64,000 nt of DNA from Deinococcus aerius (GTDB lineage: Bacteria; Deinococcota; Deinococci; Deinococcales; Deinococcaceae). The stretch is from NCBI RefSeq assembly GCF_002897375.1, contig NZ_BFAG01000008.1, positions 165,285 through 229,284 on the forward strand. Direction: 5' to 3'. Within the stretch, counting starts at the first letter, position 1. The number at the start of each line of letters is the position of its first letter. A program made the translations under genes and the position numbers. Of the stretch, positions 53,695-62,251 are shown piece by piece. The notes under the pieces are model-generated. The model worked only from the letters and a program-made list of their open reading frames with translations. It was not told the origin of the DNA and made no database searches.

Positions 53695-54404
53695 CAGGGG
53701 CAGCCTCCGGGCAGGGAAAGGGCGCGGTCGGTCACGAAGGTGGGCACGTCCCACCGGGCAGCGTGAACGTGGGCGAGGCGGGCGAGCGCGGGCGTGTCGG
53801 CATAGTCGAGAGCGAGCACTTCCAGGCCAGCCGCGCGGCAGGCGGCGAGCCAGTGGGCGGTGTAGTCGAGGCCCATCCTGTCATGCAGGCCGTACCGGGG
53901 CGTATGGGTCGTCCCGAATGCCTCCATAAGGACTCCGTCTACCAGCGGGGCGAGGCCGGGCAGGAGGGAAAAGCCCCGGTTGGCGAGCAGGTACACGCCC
54001 GGCCACGCCTCCCGCATGTCGCGCACCCGGTCGACCGTGGCGCCTTCCTCCGCACTACAAAGCGTGTCGAGGAGCAGGCCGTCCGTGTGGGCGAGGGCTT
54101 CGGCGGCACGTTCAAGCAGCACTTCGCGCCAGCCGGGGTGCGCCGCGTCCACCGCCACGCTCCCCCAGTGGGGGTTCACCGCCCGGTGGTAGGGCCGGCT
54201 TCCCGGCACGCAGGCCCGGTCGCCGAGCGGGTGGTCCTCGCCCACGCTCAGGTAACCCAGGACCCGGGTACCCCCCTCCCGCAGGGCGCGCAGGTCGGCG
54301 GGCCGGTAGAGGCCCGGCTGGACGACCACGGTGTTGAAGGTCTCCAGGTCGCGCAGCGCGGCTCCCGTTCCCGGCCCGTAGTAGACGGCGTGAGAACCCC
54401 TCAG
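53694..54404 (-). CDS. Second GH114-type protein, apparent CTG start
   Basis: 236 residues if begun at the CTG overlapping the deacetylase stop (CTGA). The fold begins at once with AVYYGPGTGAALRDLETF, and no ATG, GTG or TTG precedes it; the next GTG lies after the first strand (TVVVQPGLYRP). Motifs: VLGYLSVGEDH, GLLLDTLCSAE (Asp), GVLMEAFGTTHTP (Glu) and LEVLALDYADTPAL. No signal peptide is visible, unlike its neighbour, so it acts in the cytosol or relies on the upstream protein for export (for example by readthrough). Confidence 0.75.
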   Translation of the reverse strand: MRGSHAVYYGPGTGAALRDLETFNTVVVQPGLYRPADLRALREGGTRVLGYLSVGEDHPLGDRACVPGSRPYHRAVNPHWGSVAVDAAHPGWREVLLERAAEALAHTDGLLLDTLCSAEEGATVDRVRDMREAWPGVYLLANRGFSLLPGLAPLVDGVLMEAFGTTHTPRYGLHDRMGLDYTAHWLAACRAAGLEVLALDYADTPALARLAHVHAARWDVPTFVTDRALSLPGGCP

Positions 54405-56614
54405 CGCGGGGTGACGGTCACGGTGGTGCCGCCCGTGCCGACGGGGAAGAGGGCGATGGAGCGCCCGCCGTAGGTCTCGACACTGGCGCCCGCGGGACCC
54501 GCCGTGCCCGTCATGAAGATGCGGGGGGTGCCGGAGGCGCTGCTGACCCGCACGGTGTTCGTGGAGCGGTCCCACACCGCCGTGAGGCCGTCCTTGGCGC
54601 CCTCGTAGCGGGTGCGGGCGTCCACGTAGGCGCCCAGGTCGTTCCAGCGCAGCGTGTTCAGGGGCAGGGTGCTCGCGGCGGCGTACTTGGTCAGCACGGC
54701 GCGGACCCAGTCGGTCGCCAGGCTGTGGCCGGGGGCGTACTGGTTCAGGTTCGTCTGGTGCATGTAGTGGGGCCACGCGGCACCCGACAGGACATGCTGG
54801 AAGCCCAGGTCGCTCTCCCGGTCCAGGAACTGGGGGTAGGTCAGGTTGCTCGGCCAGTAGGGGGCGGTGCCGCCGGGGCCGTACACCGCGTTGTAGCTCG
54901 TGACCGCCTCGTCGGGGGTGGTGGCGTAGTAGTAGACGTTGACCGGCCAGCGCGGCACCAGCAGAATGTTCGTGTTCATGGGGTGGTAGATGCCGCAGCT
55001 CGGGCAGTTGGCGTTCCACTGGCTCGCCACGCTCCGGTTGGAGGCGAGGTAGCGCACGCCGCTCGCCTGCGCGGCCTGGAGCATTGCCGGGTTACTCGCC
55101 GCCAGGCCGTAGTCCTGCTTGGGCTGGCCGTCGGCGGGCTCCTTGTACCCCAACCCGCTCATCTCGCCCGTCACCAGGCTCTTCTCGCTGAGCTTCAGGC
55201 CCATAAAGAGCCCGATCAGGGTGTTCTGGAAAATCTGCTCGAAGCTGTCCTGCCGGTTCATCACGTCCATCAGCGGGTGGTCGCGGGTGTGGTTGACCCA
55301 GTCGAAATCCGAGCGCAGGCACTTGCTGACCGCGCTGAGGGGGTCCCTCACGTTGCTGCCCGGCGTGCAGGTGCGCGGCGCGAGCACGTCCGCGCCCAGG
55401 CCGTTGTACATGATCGCGTAGCGGAAGTTCGCGGCCACGGGGAAGTCGCGCCGCACTGTCTCCTGCTGGGCCTTGGTCGCCAGGGCGTCGGAAACCCCCA
55501 GGCGGTAGCTGTCGGCGGCGAGGGTGCGCGTCGCGGCGTCGTAACGGTCGTCGGCGGCGAACCAGTCGTCGATGTCCACCCCCAGGAAGCGGCGGTACTC
55601 GCCCAGGAAGACGCCGCGAGTGAGCCACCCGATCAGCCCCGGCCCGAGAAGCTGGGTGTGGTTCATGTACTCGTTCTCGGCCATGGTGAGCAGCAGCCGC
55701 TCGCGCCCGTCGGCGGCGGTGCTCGTGACGGCCAGGACGTTCCCAGACGCGTCCTGAAGGAGAGGCTGGGTGCTCACGCCGGGCACGCTCTCCACCCGGC
55801 TGGGGTAGGTGTAGGCCAGGCGCACGGGCACGGCCTGGTTCGTCAGGTCGGTGAACACCCCGCGCCCGGCGGTGGTCACGCTGGCGTCGGTGTTCGCCGT
55901 CTCGGTGCCCGGCACCGCGCGCAGGCCGTAGTCCTCGGGGGTCACGCCGGGGTAGCCGAAGAGGGCGAGCTGCCGGACCTTGAAGGCCGCCTCGTACCCG
56001 AACAGGGTGGCCCATTCCGAGTCGTCCAGGGCGCTCGTGTACATGCCGGGCGAACTCTCAGTCGTCAGGGCGTTGCTCGCCAGGATGACGCCCGCGTAGC
56101 GGCCCACCCCGTCGGGGCCGACCAGCCGCTCGGGGGTCAGCGCCTGGGTGGTCGCGTCCAGGGTGTCGAAGGGGATGCCGTGCTGGCGCAGCAGCGCCCG
56201 CGCCGGGCCCAGGCCGAAGTCCCCCGCGCCCGCGTGCAGCACCAGGATTCTGAGCGCCACTTTGTTCGTCTGCGCGTTGGCGGGCAGGGCCTGGGCGCGG
56301 AGAGCAGCCCCATGGGGAACCGTGGCGGGGCCGAGCCGGGCGCCGCTCAGGTCGGGGCGTGCGGCCCCGCCCAGGCTCTGCGGACCCACGACGCCGGGAG
56401 GGGCACCGGGGACTGCCCCGGCGGGAGTCACGGGATGATGGTGGCCCGCGTGGAGCGGCTCGCCATAGCGGGTGATCTCGCTGAGCTTGACGCCGTTCTC
56501 GCCCACGATCTCACCGCTCGTGTCGGGGGTTGGCGTCGTCGCGGAGGGACCTCCACCGCAGGCGGTCAGGGCGAGGAGAAGCGTCAGGGGCAGGAGGGGG
56601 GAGAGGGATTTCAT
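54401..56614 (-). CDS. Agd3-like polysaccharide deacetylase lipoprotein
   Basis: 737 residues. Lipoprotein signal with LTAC (Cys19), a His-rich HAGHHHPV (55-62), then a domain starting ALRILVLHAGAGDFGLG (about 120-330) that resembles the CBM87 region of Aspergillus Agd3, followed by a deacetylase domain with VDIDDWFAADD (347-355; metal Asp) and FDWVNHTRDHPLMD (437-450; metal His pair) as in CE18. A beta-sandwich tail ends the protein. It probably deacetylates a GalNAc/GlcNAc polymer outside the membrane. ATGA overlap with the epimerase gene, AAGGAGCC before the ATG. Confidence 0.82.
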   Translation of the reverse strand: MKSLSPLLPLTLLLALTACGGGPSATTPTPDTSGEIVGENGVKLSEITRYGEPLHAGHHHPVTPAGAVPGAPPGVVGPQSLGGAARPDLSGARLGPATVPHGAALRAQALPANAQTNKVALRILVLHAGAGDFGLGPARALLRQHGIPFDTLDATTQALTPERLVGPDGVGRYAGVILASNALTTESSPGMYTSALDDSEWATLFGYEAAFKVRQLALFGYPGVTPEDYGLRAVPGTETANTDASVTTAGRGVFTDLTNQAVPVRLAYTYPSRVESVPGVSTQPLLQDASGNVLAVTSTAADGRERLLLTMAENEYMNHTQLLGPGLIGWLTRGVFLGEYRRFLGVDIDDWFAADDRYDAATRTLAADSYRLGVSDALATKAQQETVRRDFPVAANFRYAIMYNGLGADVLAPRTCTPGSNVRDPLSAVSKCLRSDFDWVNHTRDHPLMDVMNRQDSFEQIFQNTLIGLFMGLKLSEKSLVTGEMSGLGYKEPADGQPKQDYGLAASNPAMLQAAQASGVRYLASNRSVASQWNANCPSCGIYHPMNTNILLVPRWPVNVYYYATTPDEAVTSYNAVYGPGGTAPYWPSNLTYPQFLDRESDLGFQHVLSGAAWPHYMHQTNLNQYAPGHSLATDWVRAVLTKYAAASTLPLNTLRWNDLGAYVDARTRYEGAKDGLTAVWDRSTNTVRVSSASGTPRIFMTGTAGPAGASVETYGGRSIALFPVGTGGTTVTVTPR

Positions 56615-57519
56615 GGGGCTCCTTGGGGGATCGGGGGGGCGGGAAGGGCCGCGAGCAGCTCGGCCAGGGCGTCTTCGAGGGAGTGGAGGGGGGTGAAACC
56701 GGTAGCGTTCAGGCGTGTGAGGTCGGCGCGCTGGTAGGGCACGTCCCCGCTGCGGGGGCTGCCGGGGGCGTCCTCGTGCCACTCGCCCGTGAAGCCGCAC
56801 AGCCGGGCGAGGACGGTCACGAGGTCGCGCACGGGCCGGGCCTCGCCGCTGCCGACGTTCACCACGCCGCGGAGTTCGGCGCCGGGCTGACCGGGCAGGA
56901 CGTGCAGCACCGCGCGGGTCACGTCCCGGACGGCCACGAAGTCGCGCCGGGCGCCGAGCGGGCCGAAGCGCACCGGGGTTTGTCCGTCTGCCGCCCGCAA
57001 CTCCCGCGCCGCCCGGCCCGGCAGGGTGCCCGCGTTCATGCCCGCCCCGACCGGGTTGGTCAGGCGCAGGGCGAGGGCGTCCACCCGGCCCGCGCGGGCG
57101 GCCTCGTCGAGCAGCAGCGTCCCGGCGAGCTTCGTCGCCCCGTAGGGCGAGACGGGACAGGTGGGGTCGTCCTCGCGCGAGGTGTGCCCCTCGGGGACCG
57201 GGCCGTACTCGGCGGCGGAGGCGAGGTGGACGACCCGGGCACCCGTGCGCGCCGCGCCGTCCAGCACCCGGGCGGGGAGGAGGACGTTCGCCCGCGTCAG
57301 TGCCGGGAGGTCCCCCCCCGTCCGTCCCGCCGCGTTCACGATCACGCCCGCGCCGCCCAGCAGGGCGGCCCACTCGGCCTCCGGTAGGGCCGTCAGGTCG
57401 GTGTGGGCGGGGGGCAGGCGCACGTCCAGCCCGGCCTCCCTCAGCGCGCGGTGGAGGTGCCCGCCGAGAAAGCCGTTCGCGCCGAGCAGCAGGGCGGTGG
57501 GGGAGGAGGCGGGCGTCAT
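56611..57519 (-). CDS. NAD-dependent sugar epimerase/dehydratase family protein
   Basis: 302 residues, extended SDR: LLGANGFLGGHL, VIVNAAGRTGG, HLASAAEYGPVP, YGATKLAGTLLLDEA (Tyr and Lys) and RDFVAVRDVTRAVLHVL. Acts on a nucleotide sugar, as 4-epimerase or reductase. It follows the nucleotidyltransferase by 7 nt. Confidence 0.88.
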   Translation of the reverse strand: MTPASSPTALLLGANGFLGGHLHRALREAGLDVRLPPAHTDLTALPEAEWAALLGGAGVIVNAAGRTGGDLPALTRANVLLPARVLDGAARTGARVVHLASAAEYGPVPEGHTSREDDPTCPVSPYGATKLAGTLLLDEAARAGRVDALALRLTNPVGAGMNAGTLPGRAARELRAADGQTPVRFGPLGARRDFVAVRDVTRAVLHVLPGQPGAELRGVVNVGSGEARPVRDLVTVLARLCGFTGEWHEDAPGSPRSGDVPYQRADLTRLNATGFTPLHSLEDALAELLAALPAPPIPQGAP

Positions 57520-57526
57520 CCGGGCC

Positions 57527-58273
57527 TCAGTCCGCCGCGCTGCCCTGCACGAGGTCGGGGAGCAGCACGGGCGCCATGCTCGGCCACTGGGCGTTCGCGG
57601 TGTCGTAGTCCTCGGGGCGCCCGATATCGAGCCAGTAGCCGCCGAAGAGGTCGCTTCCCGGGTGTTCCCCGGCGGCGAGCAGGTCGAGCATCAGGGTGTC
57701 GAAGCCGAGGACCTGCCCGGGCGTGTAGCGCCGCAGCGTTTCCCGTGTCATCGCGTACACGCCCATGCTGACCTGGAACTGCACGGTGGGCTTTTCCCGG
57801 AAGGCGACGATGCTGCTCTCGCCGCCTTCCCCGTCCACGTCCAGCACCCCGAACTCGCTGCGAATCTCGCGGCGGTAGGTCGCCACCGTGACGGGCCGCC
57901 CGCTGCGGGTGTGGCGGCGCAGGAAGGTCCCGTAGTCGAGGTCGGTGAGCACGTCCCCGTTCATGATCAGGAAGTGTTCGGGCAGGGTGTCCAGCACGTT
58001 GAGGACCGGCCCGATGGTGCCCAGCGGCGTCTCCTCGTCGGTGTAGGTGACCGTCAGGCCGTAGCGGCTGCCGTCGCCGACGAAGGCGCGGATGAGGTGC
58101 CCCATGTGCCCGATGGCGAGGGTGACGCCCGTGAAGCCCGAGCGCCGCAGTTGCATCAGCACGATCTCCAGGATCGAGTAGGTGTCCCCGATAGGCACGA
58201 GGGGCTTGGGAACGCAGGTCGTGTACGGGCGCAGGCGGGTCCCTTTACCTCCGGCGAGAATCACTGCGTGCAT
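57527..58273 (-). CDS. Sugar-1-phosphate nucleotidyltransferase
   Basis: 248 residues: AVILAGGKGTRLRPYT, then VPKPLVPIGDT, IMNGDVLTDLDYGTFL (metal Asp), FREKPTVQFQVSMGVYAM and GYWLDIGRPEDYDTA. Pattern of RfbA/RmlA-like and mannose-1-phosphate guanylyltransferase-like enzymes; the nucleotide is not certain. Supplies an activated sugar for the polymer. AAAGGAGCG precedes the ATG. Confidence 0.9.
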   Translation of the reverse strand: MHAVILAGGKGTRLRPYTTCVPKPLVPIGDTYSILEIVLMQLRRSGFTGVTLAIGHMGHLIRAFVGDGSRYGLTVTYTDEETPLGTIGPVLNVLDTLPEHFLIMNGDVLTDLDYGTFLRRHTRSGRPVTVATYRREIRSEFGVLDVDGEGGESSIVAFREKPTVQFQVSMGVYAMTRETLRRYTPGQVLGFDTLMLDLLAAGEHPGSDLFGGYWLDIGRPEDYDTANAQWPSMAPVLLPDLVQGSAAD

Positions 58274-58315
58274 GGGTTCGCTCCTTTCGTTTCCCGGCAT
58301 CGCGGGAGGGGGAAG

Positions 58316-59356
58316 TCAGACGGTGTACTCGCCCACCCGGTAGCGGGCGAGGTGGGCGGGGTTGGTGAACCACTCGGCGGTGCGGCGCAGGCCCTCTTCC
58401 AGCGAAACCTCGGGTGCCCAGCCGGTGAGGTCGCGCAGGGCCGAGGCGTCGGCGAGCAGGCGCATGACCTCGGAGCCCTCGGGGCGCAGGCGGATGTCCT
58501 CCTGCACGACCTCGACCTCGCGGCCCATGACCTGCGCGATCAGGCGCACGGTGTCCCCCACGCTGATCTCGCGGCCCGACCCGGCGTTCAGGACCCGGCC
58601 CAGCACCTCGTCCCCGGCCTCGCCCACGGCGCGGAAGGCGCGGGCGGTGTCGGCCACGAAGTTGAAGTCGCGGGTGGGGCGCAGGTCGCCCAGCCGGATC
58701 TCGGTGCGGCCCGCCGCGATCTGGCTGATCACGGTGGGGATCACCGCGCGGGCCGACTGCCTTGGCCCGTAGGTGTTGAAGGGCCGCAGGGTCACCACGG
58801 GCAGCCCGAAGCTGAGGTGGTAACTCTCCGCGAGCTTGTCCGCCCCGATCTTGGTGGCCGAGTACGGCGACTGGCCCTGGAGGGGGTGCGACTCGTGGAT
58901 GGGCACGGTGCGGGCGGTGCCGTACACCTCGCTGGTGCTCGTGTGGACGACCCGCCGGGTGCCGAGGTCGCGGGCGGCCTCCAGCACGTTGAGGGTGCCG
59001 GTGATGTTCGTCTCCACGTAGGAGCGCGGCGCCACGTAGGAGTACGGGATGGCGATGAGCGCCGCGAGGTGGTACACCGTGTGCGCCCCCCCCATCAATG
59101 CCCGCACGCTGCCCGCGTCGCGCACGTCGCCGAGCTGCACTTCAACGTGCTCCAGCACCTCGGGTTCCAGCGTGTCGAGCCAGCCGTACGAGCCCTGCGA
59201 GTTGTAGATCGCCATCGCGCGGACGCGGTAGCCCGCCCGGACGAGTTCCTCGGTGAGGTGCGACCCGATGAAGCCGTCCGCGCCGGTCACGGCGACGAGC
59301 GGGCGCCCGGAGGAGGAGCGGGAGACGGTGGGGAGGGAGGCGGCGGTGTGGGTCAT
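58316..59356 (-). CDS. NAD-dependent 4,6-dehydratase/epimerase, LegB-like
   Basis: 346 residues, extended SDR: VTGADGFIGSHLTEELV, YGWLDTLEPEVL, VYHLAALIAIPYSYVAP, HTSTSEVYGTARTVPI, YSATKIGADKLAESYH and RPFNTYGPRQSARAVIPT. This tracks LegB, the UDP-GlcNAc 4,6-dehydratase of legionaminic acid synthesis, very closely; related enzymes are 4-epimerases. ATGA overlap with the membrane protein gene. It makes a modified amino sugar nucleotide for the polymer. Confidence 0.88.
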   Translation of the reverse strand: MTHTAASLPTVSRSSSGRPLVAVTGADGFIGSHLTEELVRAGYRVRAMAIYNSQGSYGWLDTLEPEVLEHVEVQLGDVRDAGSVRALMGGAHTVYHLAALIAIPYSYVAPRSYVETNITGTLNVLEAARDLGTRRVVHTSTSEVYGTARTVPIHESHPLQGQSPYSATKIGADKLAESYHLSFGLPVVTLRPFNTYGPRQSARAVIPTVISQIAAGRTEIRLGDLRPTRDFNFVADTARAFRAVGEAGDEVLGRVLNAGSGREISVGDTVRLIAQVMGREVEVVQEDIRLRPEGSEVMRLLADASALRDLTGWAPEVSLEEGLRRTAEWFTNPAHLARYRVGEYTV

Positions 59357-60657
59357 CGGTAACTCCGGGGGTCTTGCAGGGCGGACAGCGCCAGCGCCAG
59401 CAGCGAGAGGGCGAGCAGGGGCAGCAGCAGCGTGGGAGACAGGGAGGTGAGGGTGAGCAGCAGCGCGGTGACCGTCCACACGGCCAGGAGCAGCGGCGCC
59501 CGCCCGTGGTTGGCGAGCCACGCACTCAGCAGCAGCGCCGCGCCGGAGGCGGGAATCACGGTGGGGAGGTCCGGGGGCAGGCCGGGACCCCCCAGCGCCG
59601 GGTCGTCCAGGAGCCGCACCCCCAGCGCGAGGGCCAGCGCGTACCCGGCGGCGACGAGGATCACGGCGAGGCGCCCCCGCCACCGCAGCGCCCCCAGGTC
59701 GCGCTCCTCGCGGGCGGCGTGTTGCAACCTCTCCTGGGCGTGCCACACGCCCGCCTCCAGCCCCCCGGCGCTCAGCACGAGGGGAAGGAGCGCCCCGGCT
59801 CCCAGCCGCGTGCCCAGCGCCACGCAGGCGGCGGCGAGCGCCCAGCCGTACGCCGCCAGCCGCAGCCCCGGCGTGAGGGTGGCCCAGGAGACGGGGAGCG
59901 TGCCCGGCACCCGGGTGATGCTCCACGCCGCGTAGGTCGGCATCGCCGCCAGCAGGCCGAGCGCCGCCAGGGCCGCCGGGAGGGACGGCTGGGTCAGGGC
60001 CACCCCGGCGGCGAGCAGCGGCGCGGCAAAGGCCACGGTGAAGACCCCCATCCTTCCAAAGGCGAGCAGCACCCCCGCCGCCCCGCTCGCCAGCGCGACC
60101 ACCCCGCCGACGAGGGCGCCCAGGGCGAGCTGGCCCGGCCCCGCCAGTCCCCCCGCCGTGAGCGCGCCCCCCAGCACGCCCACGAGCGTTCCCCCCACCA
60201 GCGCGGCCCGCAGCGCCCGGCCCGGCACCCCCAGCGGCTCGGCGTAGCGCAGCGCGGCGAGGAGCATGACGTGCCCCCACCCGAAGGCCGCCGCGAACAC
60301 GAAGGCCGCCGTGGCGCCCGGCCCGAGCGTCCCCGTCACCAGCAGCCCCGTGACGCCCGGCAGCAGGTACAGCGGGCCGCGCAGCAGGGTGCGCCACGGG
60401 AAGGAGGGCGCGGGCCGCCGCACCCGGCGGTTCAGGGCCTGCCCCGAACCGCGCTGGGCGTACAGCAACTCCGCCGCCTGGAAGAGCCCCTGCGCCCCGT
60501 AGCGGCCTTGCAGTTGCTCGTCGCTCAGGCCGTCGGCCTCCAGGTAGGCGGCGATCTCCAGGGCGTCCACGGCGTGGGCGCGCTCGGGAGCCAGGCGCAG
60601 GTCCACCTCGCGCAGGCGGCCGGGCAGCCCGGGCACGGGCGGGACCGAGCCGGTCAT
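59353..60657 (-). CDS. Polytopic membrane protein of the polysaccharide operon
   Basis: 434 residues. A soluble N-terminal part (1-100) has DALEIAAYLEADGLSDEQLQ and FQAAELLYAQRGSG; the rest holds about 12 hydrophobic segments. It overlaps both the PelF-like transferase and the LegB-like gene by ATGA. By position it is a candidate flippase/exporter or synthase partner comparable to PelG, but I see no specific PelG motif. Confidence 0.7.
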   Translation of the reverse strand: MTGSVPPVPGLPGRLREVDLRLAPERAHAVDALEIAAYLEADGLSDEQLQGRYGAQGLFQAAELLYAQRGSGQALNRRVRRPAPSFPWRTLLRGPLYLLPGVTGLLVTGTLGPGATAAFVFAAAFGWGHVMLLAALRYAEPLGVPGRALRAALVGGTLVGVLGGALTAGGLAGPGQLALGALVGGVVALASGAAGVLLAFGRMGVFTVAFAAPLLAAGVALTQPSLPAALAALGLLAAMPTYAAWSITRVPGTLPVSWATLTPGLRLAAYGWALAAACVALGTRLGAGALLPLVLSAGGLEAGVWHAQERLQHAAREERDLGALRWRGRLAVILVAAGYALALALGVRLLDDPALGGPGLPPDLPTVIPASGAALLLSAWLANHGRAPLLLAVWTVTALLLTLTSLSPTLLLPLLALSLLALALSALQDPRSYR

Positions 60658-62150
60658 GCCTCACCCCCGGCGAGCGCGGCGGGGTAGGCCCGGCGGTAGG
60701 CCTCCAGGCAGCCCCCCAGCGTGAAGAAGTCGAGCACCCGGTCGCGGGCGGCCTGGCCCAGCCGGGCGCGCAGGGGGGCGTCAGCGAGCAGGCGGGTCAG
60801 CGCGCTCGCCACCCCCATCACGTCGCGCGGGCGCACAATCAGCCCGGCCTCGCCCACCGCCTCGGGCACCCCGCCGACCCGGGTGGCGACCGGGGGGCGG
60901 CCCATCGCCATCGCCTCGATGACCGTGTAGGGAAAGCCCTCGGAGACGCTGGTGAGCGCGACGACCTGCCCCGCCCGGTACGCCTCGGTGATGTCGGGCA
61001 CCCGGCCCTCGAAGGTGACGTGGCTCCCCAGGTCCAGGTCGGCGGTAAGTGCGCGGCAGTGGCGCTCGTAGCCCTCGTTCCCGGCGGGCGTGCCGCCGAA
61101 GAGCCGCAGCCGCGCCCCCGGGGTCTGGCGCCGCACCAGCGCGAAGGCCCGAATCAGGGTCTCCAGGTCCTTGAGGGGGTCCACCCGCCCGACCCAGCTC
61201 ACCACCGGCCCCTCGGGCTCGGGGCCCGCCGGGGGGAACACGTCGGGGTCGATCCCGTTGTACACGCAGCGGATGCGCCCCGGGTCGGCGCCCAGCCGCT
61301 CCTCCCAGCGGCGGTTGTAGTGCGAGCCGGGCAGCACGAGCGCCGCCTCCCGGTAGGCCAGGCTGCACAGCAGACGGTAAAAGCGCAGCAGCAGCGCCTT
61401 GAACCCCGGGCTCAGGGCCGCGTGCCGGAACTCCAGGTAACGCTCGCGCAGGTACACCCCGTGCTCGGTGAGCAGGAAGGGCGTGCCCCGCTGCCAGCGC
61501 CCATGCAGGGCGAGGAGCGCCGCGAAGCCGTTGCTCACCGCGTGGCCCACGTCCGCCCCGGCGGGCACCGTCGACAGCGGGCGCAGGCTGTGTTCCAGCC
61601 ACACCTGCACGTCGAGCGCGTCGGCCACCGAGGGCAGGGGCAGCCGGGCGCGGCCGGGCGTGCGGTCCCCCGCCTGCCGCCGGGCGTGCCCCTGCCATAT
61701 CTCCAGGGTCATCCGGGCAGCCCGCCCCCCATCCAGCACCCCGGTGAGGCTGCTCCCCTGCCCCAGGTCGCTCAGAGCTCTCAACGCCGTGCCGAAGCCG
61801 TTCAGGTCGAGCAGGCACAAGGCGTCCAGCAGCGCTGCGTAGGCCTCCAGCACCGCCGACACGCGGCGGCCACTGGGCCGCGGGCCGGGCACCGGGGCGT
61901 CCCACAGCGGCACCTGCCGCACGCTCACGTTGGCGGGCAGGTCGAGGGCGGGCCGCGCGAAGGTCGTGCCCGTGATCGCCTCCACCGCGAAGTGGTGTTC
62001 ACCCAGGCCGCGCACGAGCTGATCGACCCACACGCTCACACCGCCGTGGGCCTGCGGATAGGTCCCCTCGGTGTACAGGGCCACCCGCAGGCCCCCGTCC
62101 GCGGCGGGCGGTGGGGTCAGGGGAAGGAGGCTGGAGGAGGCATGGGTCAT
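60654..62150 (-). CDS. pelF: PelF-type glycosyltransferase (GT4)
   Basis: 498 residues. The start VALYTEGTYPQAHGGVSVWV matches PelF (EGTYP then GGVS-W), followed by a long insertion, LLTEHGVYLRERYLEF, VYNGIDPDVFPP, VSWVGRVDPLKDLETLIRAF, TFEGRVPDITEAY and the retaining E-x7-E motif EGFPYTVIEAM. PelF uses a UDP-sugar to polymerise the Pel exopolysaccharide in the cytoplasm. The ATG giving MTHASSSLLP is chosen; the GTG four codons upstream is an alternative. First gene of the operon. Confidence 0.88.
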   Translation of the reverse strand: MTHASSSLLPLTPPPAADGGLRVALYTEGTYPQAHGGVSVWVDQLVRGLGEHHFAVEAITGTTFARPALDLPANVSVRQVPLWDAPVPGPRPSGRRVSAVLEAYAALLDALCLLDLNGFGTALRALSDLGQGSSLTGVLDGGRAARMTLEIWQGHARRQAGDRTPGRARLPLPSVADALDVQVWLEHSLRPLSTVPAGADVGHAVSNGFAALLALHGRWQRGTPFLLTEHGVYLRERYLEFRHAALSPGFKALLLRFYRLLCSLAYREAALVLPGSHYNRRWEERLGADPGRIRCVYNGIDPDVFPPAGPEPEGPVVSWVGRVDPLKDLETLIRAFALVRRQTPGARLRLFGGTPAGNEGYERHCRALTADLDLGSHVTFEGRVPDITEAYRAGQVVALTSVSEGFPYTVIEAMAMGRPPVATRVGGVPEAVGEAGLIVRPRDVMGVASALTRLLADAPLRARLGQAARDRVLDFFTLGGCLEAYRRAYPAALAGGEA

Positions 62151-62251
62151 GGGGTCACTCACGGAACTCACAAAGAAAAAGGGCGGGAGCGCCGCCGCGT
62201 TCCGCCCACTGGGGGCCACGATTGCGGGAGGGCCCCCCGACCCTGAGGAAA

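Noticed and set aside
54725..56737. 670-codon plus-strand open frame opposite the deacetylase
   Set aside because: Composition is typical of a shadow frame; the minus strand has a lipobox and conserved metal motifs.
58316..59356. Calling the LegB-like gene a proof of legionaminic acid synthesis
   Set aside because: No LegC aminotransferase, LegI synthase or other Leg enzyme is present; the enzyme more likely serves the polymer made by this operon.
57161..59362. 733-codon plus-strand open frame across three polysaccharide genes
   Set aside because: It spans the reverse of three genes with intact catalytic motifs; the open frame is due to GC-rich codons.
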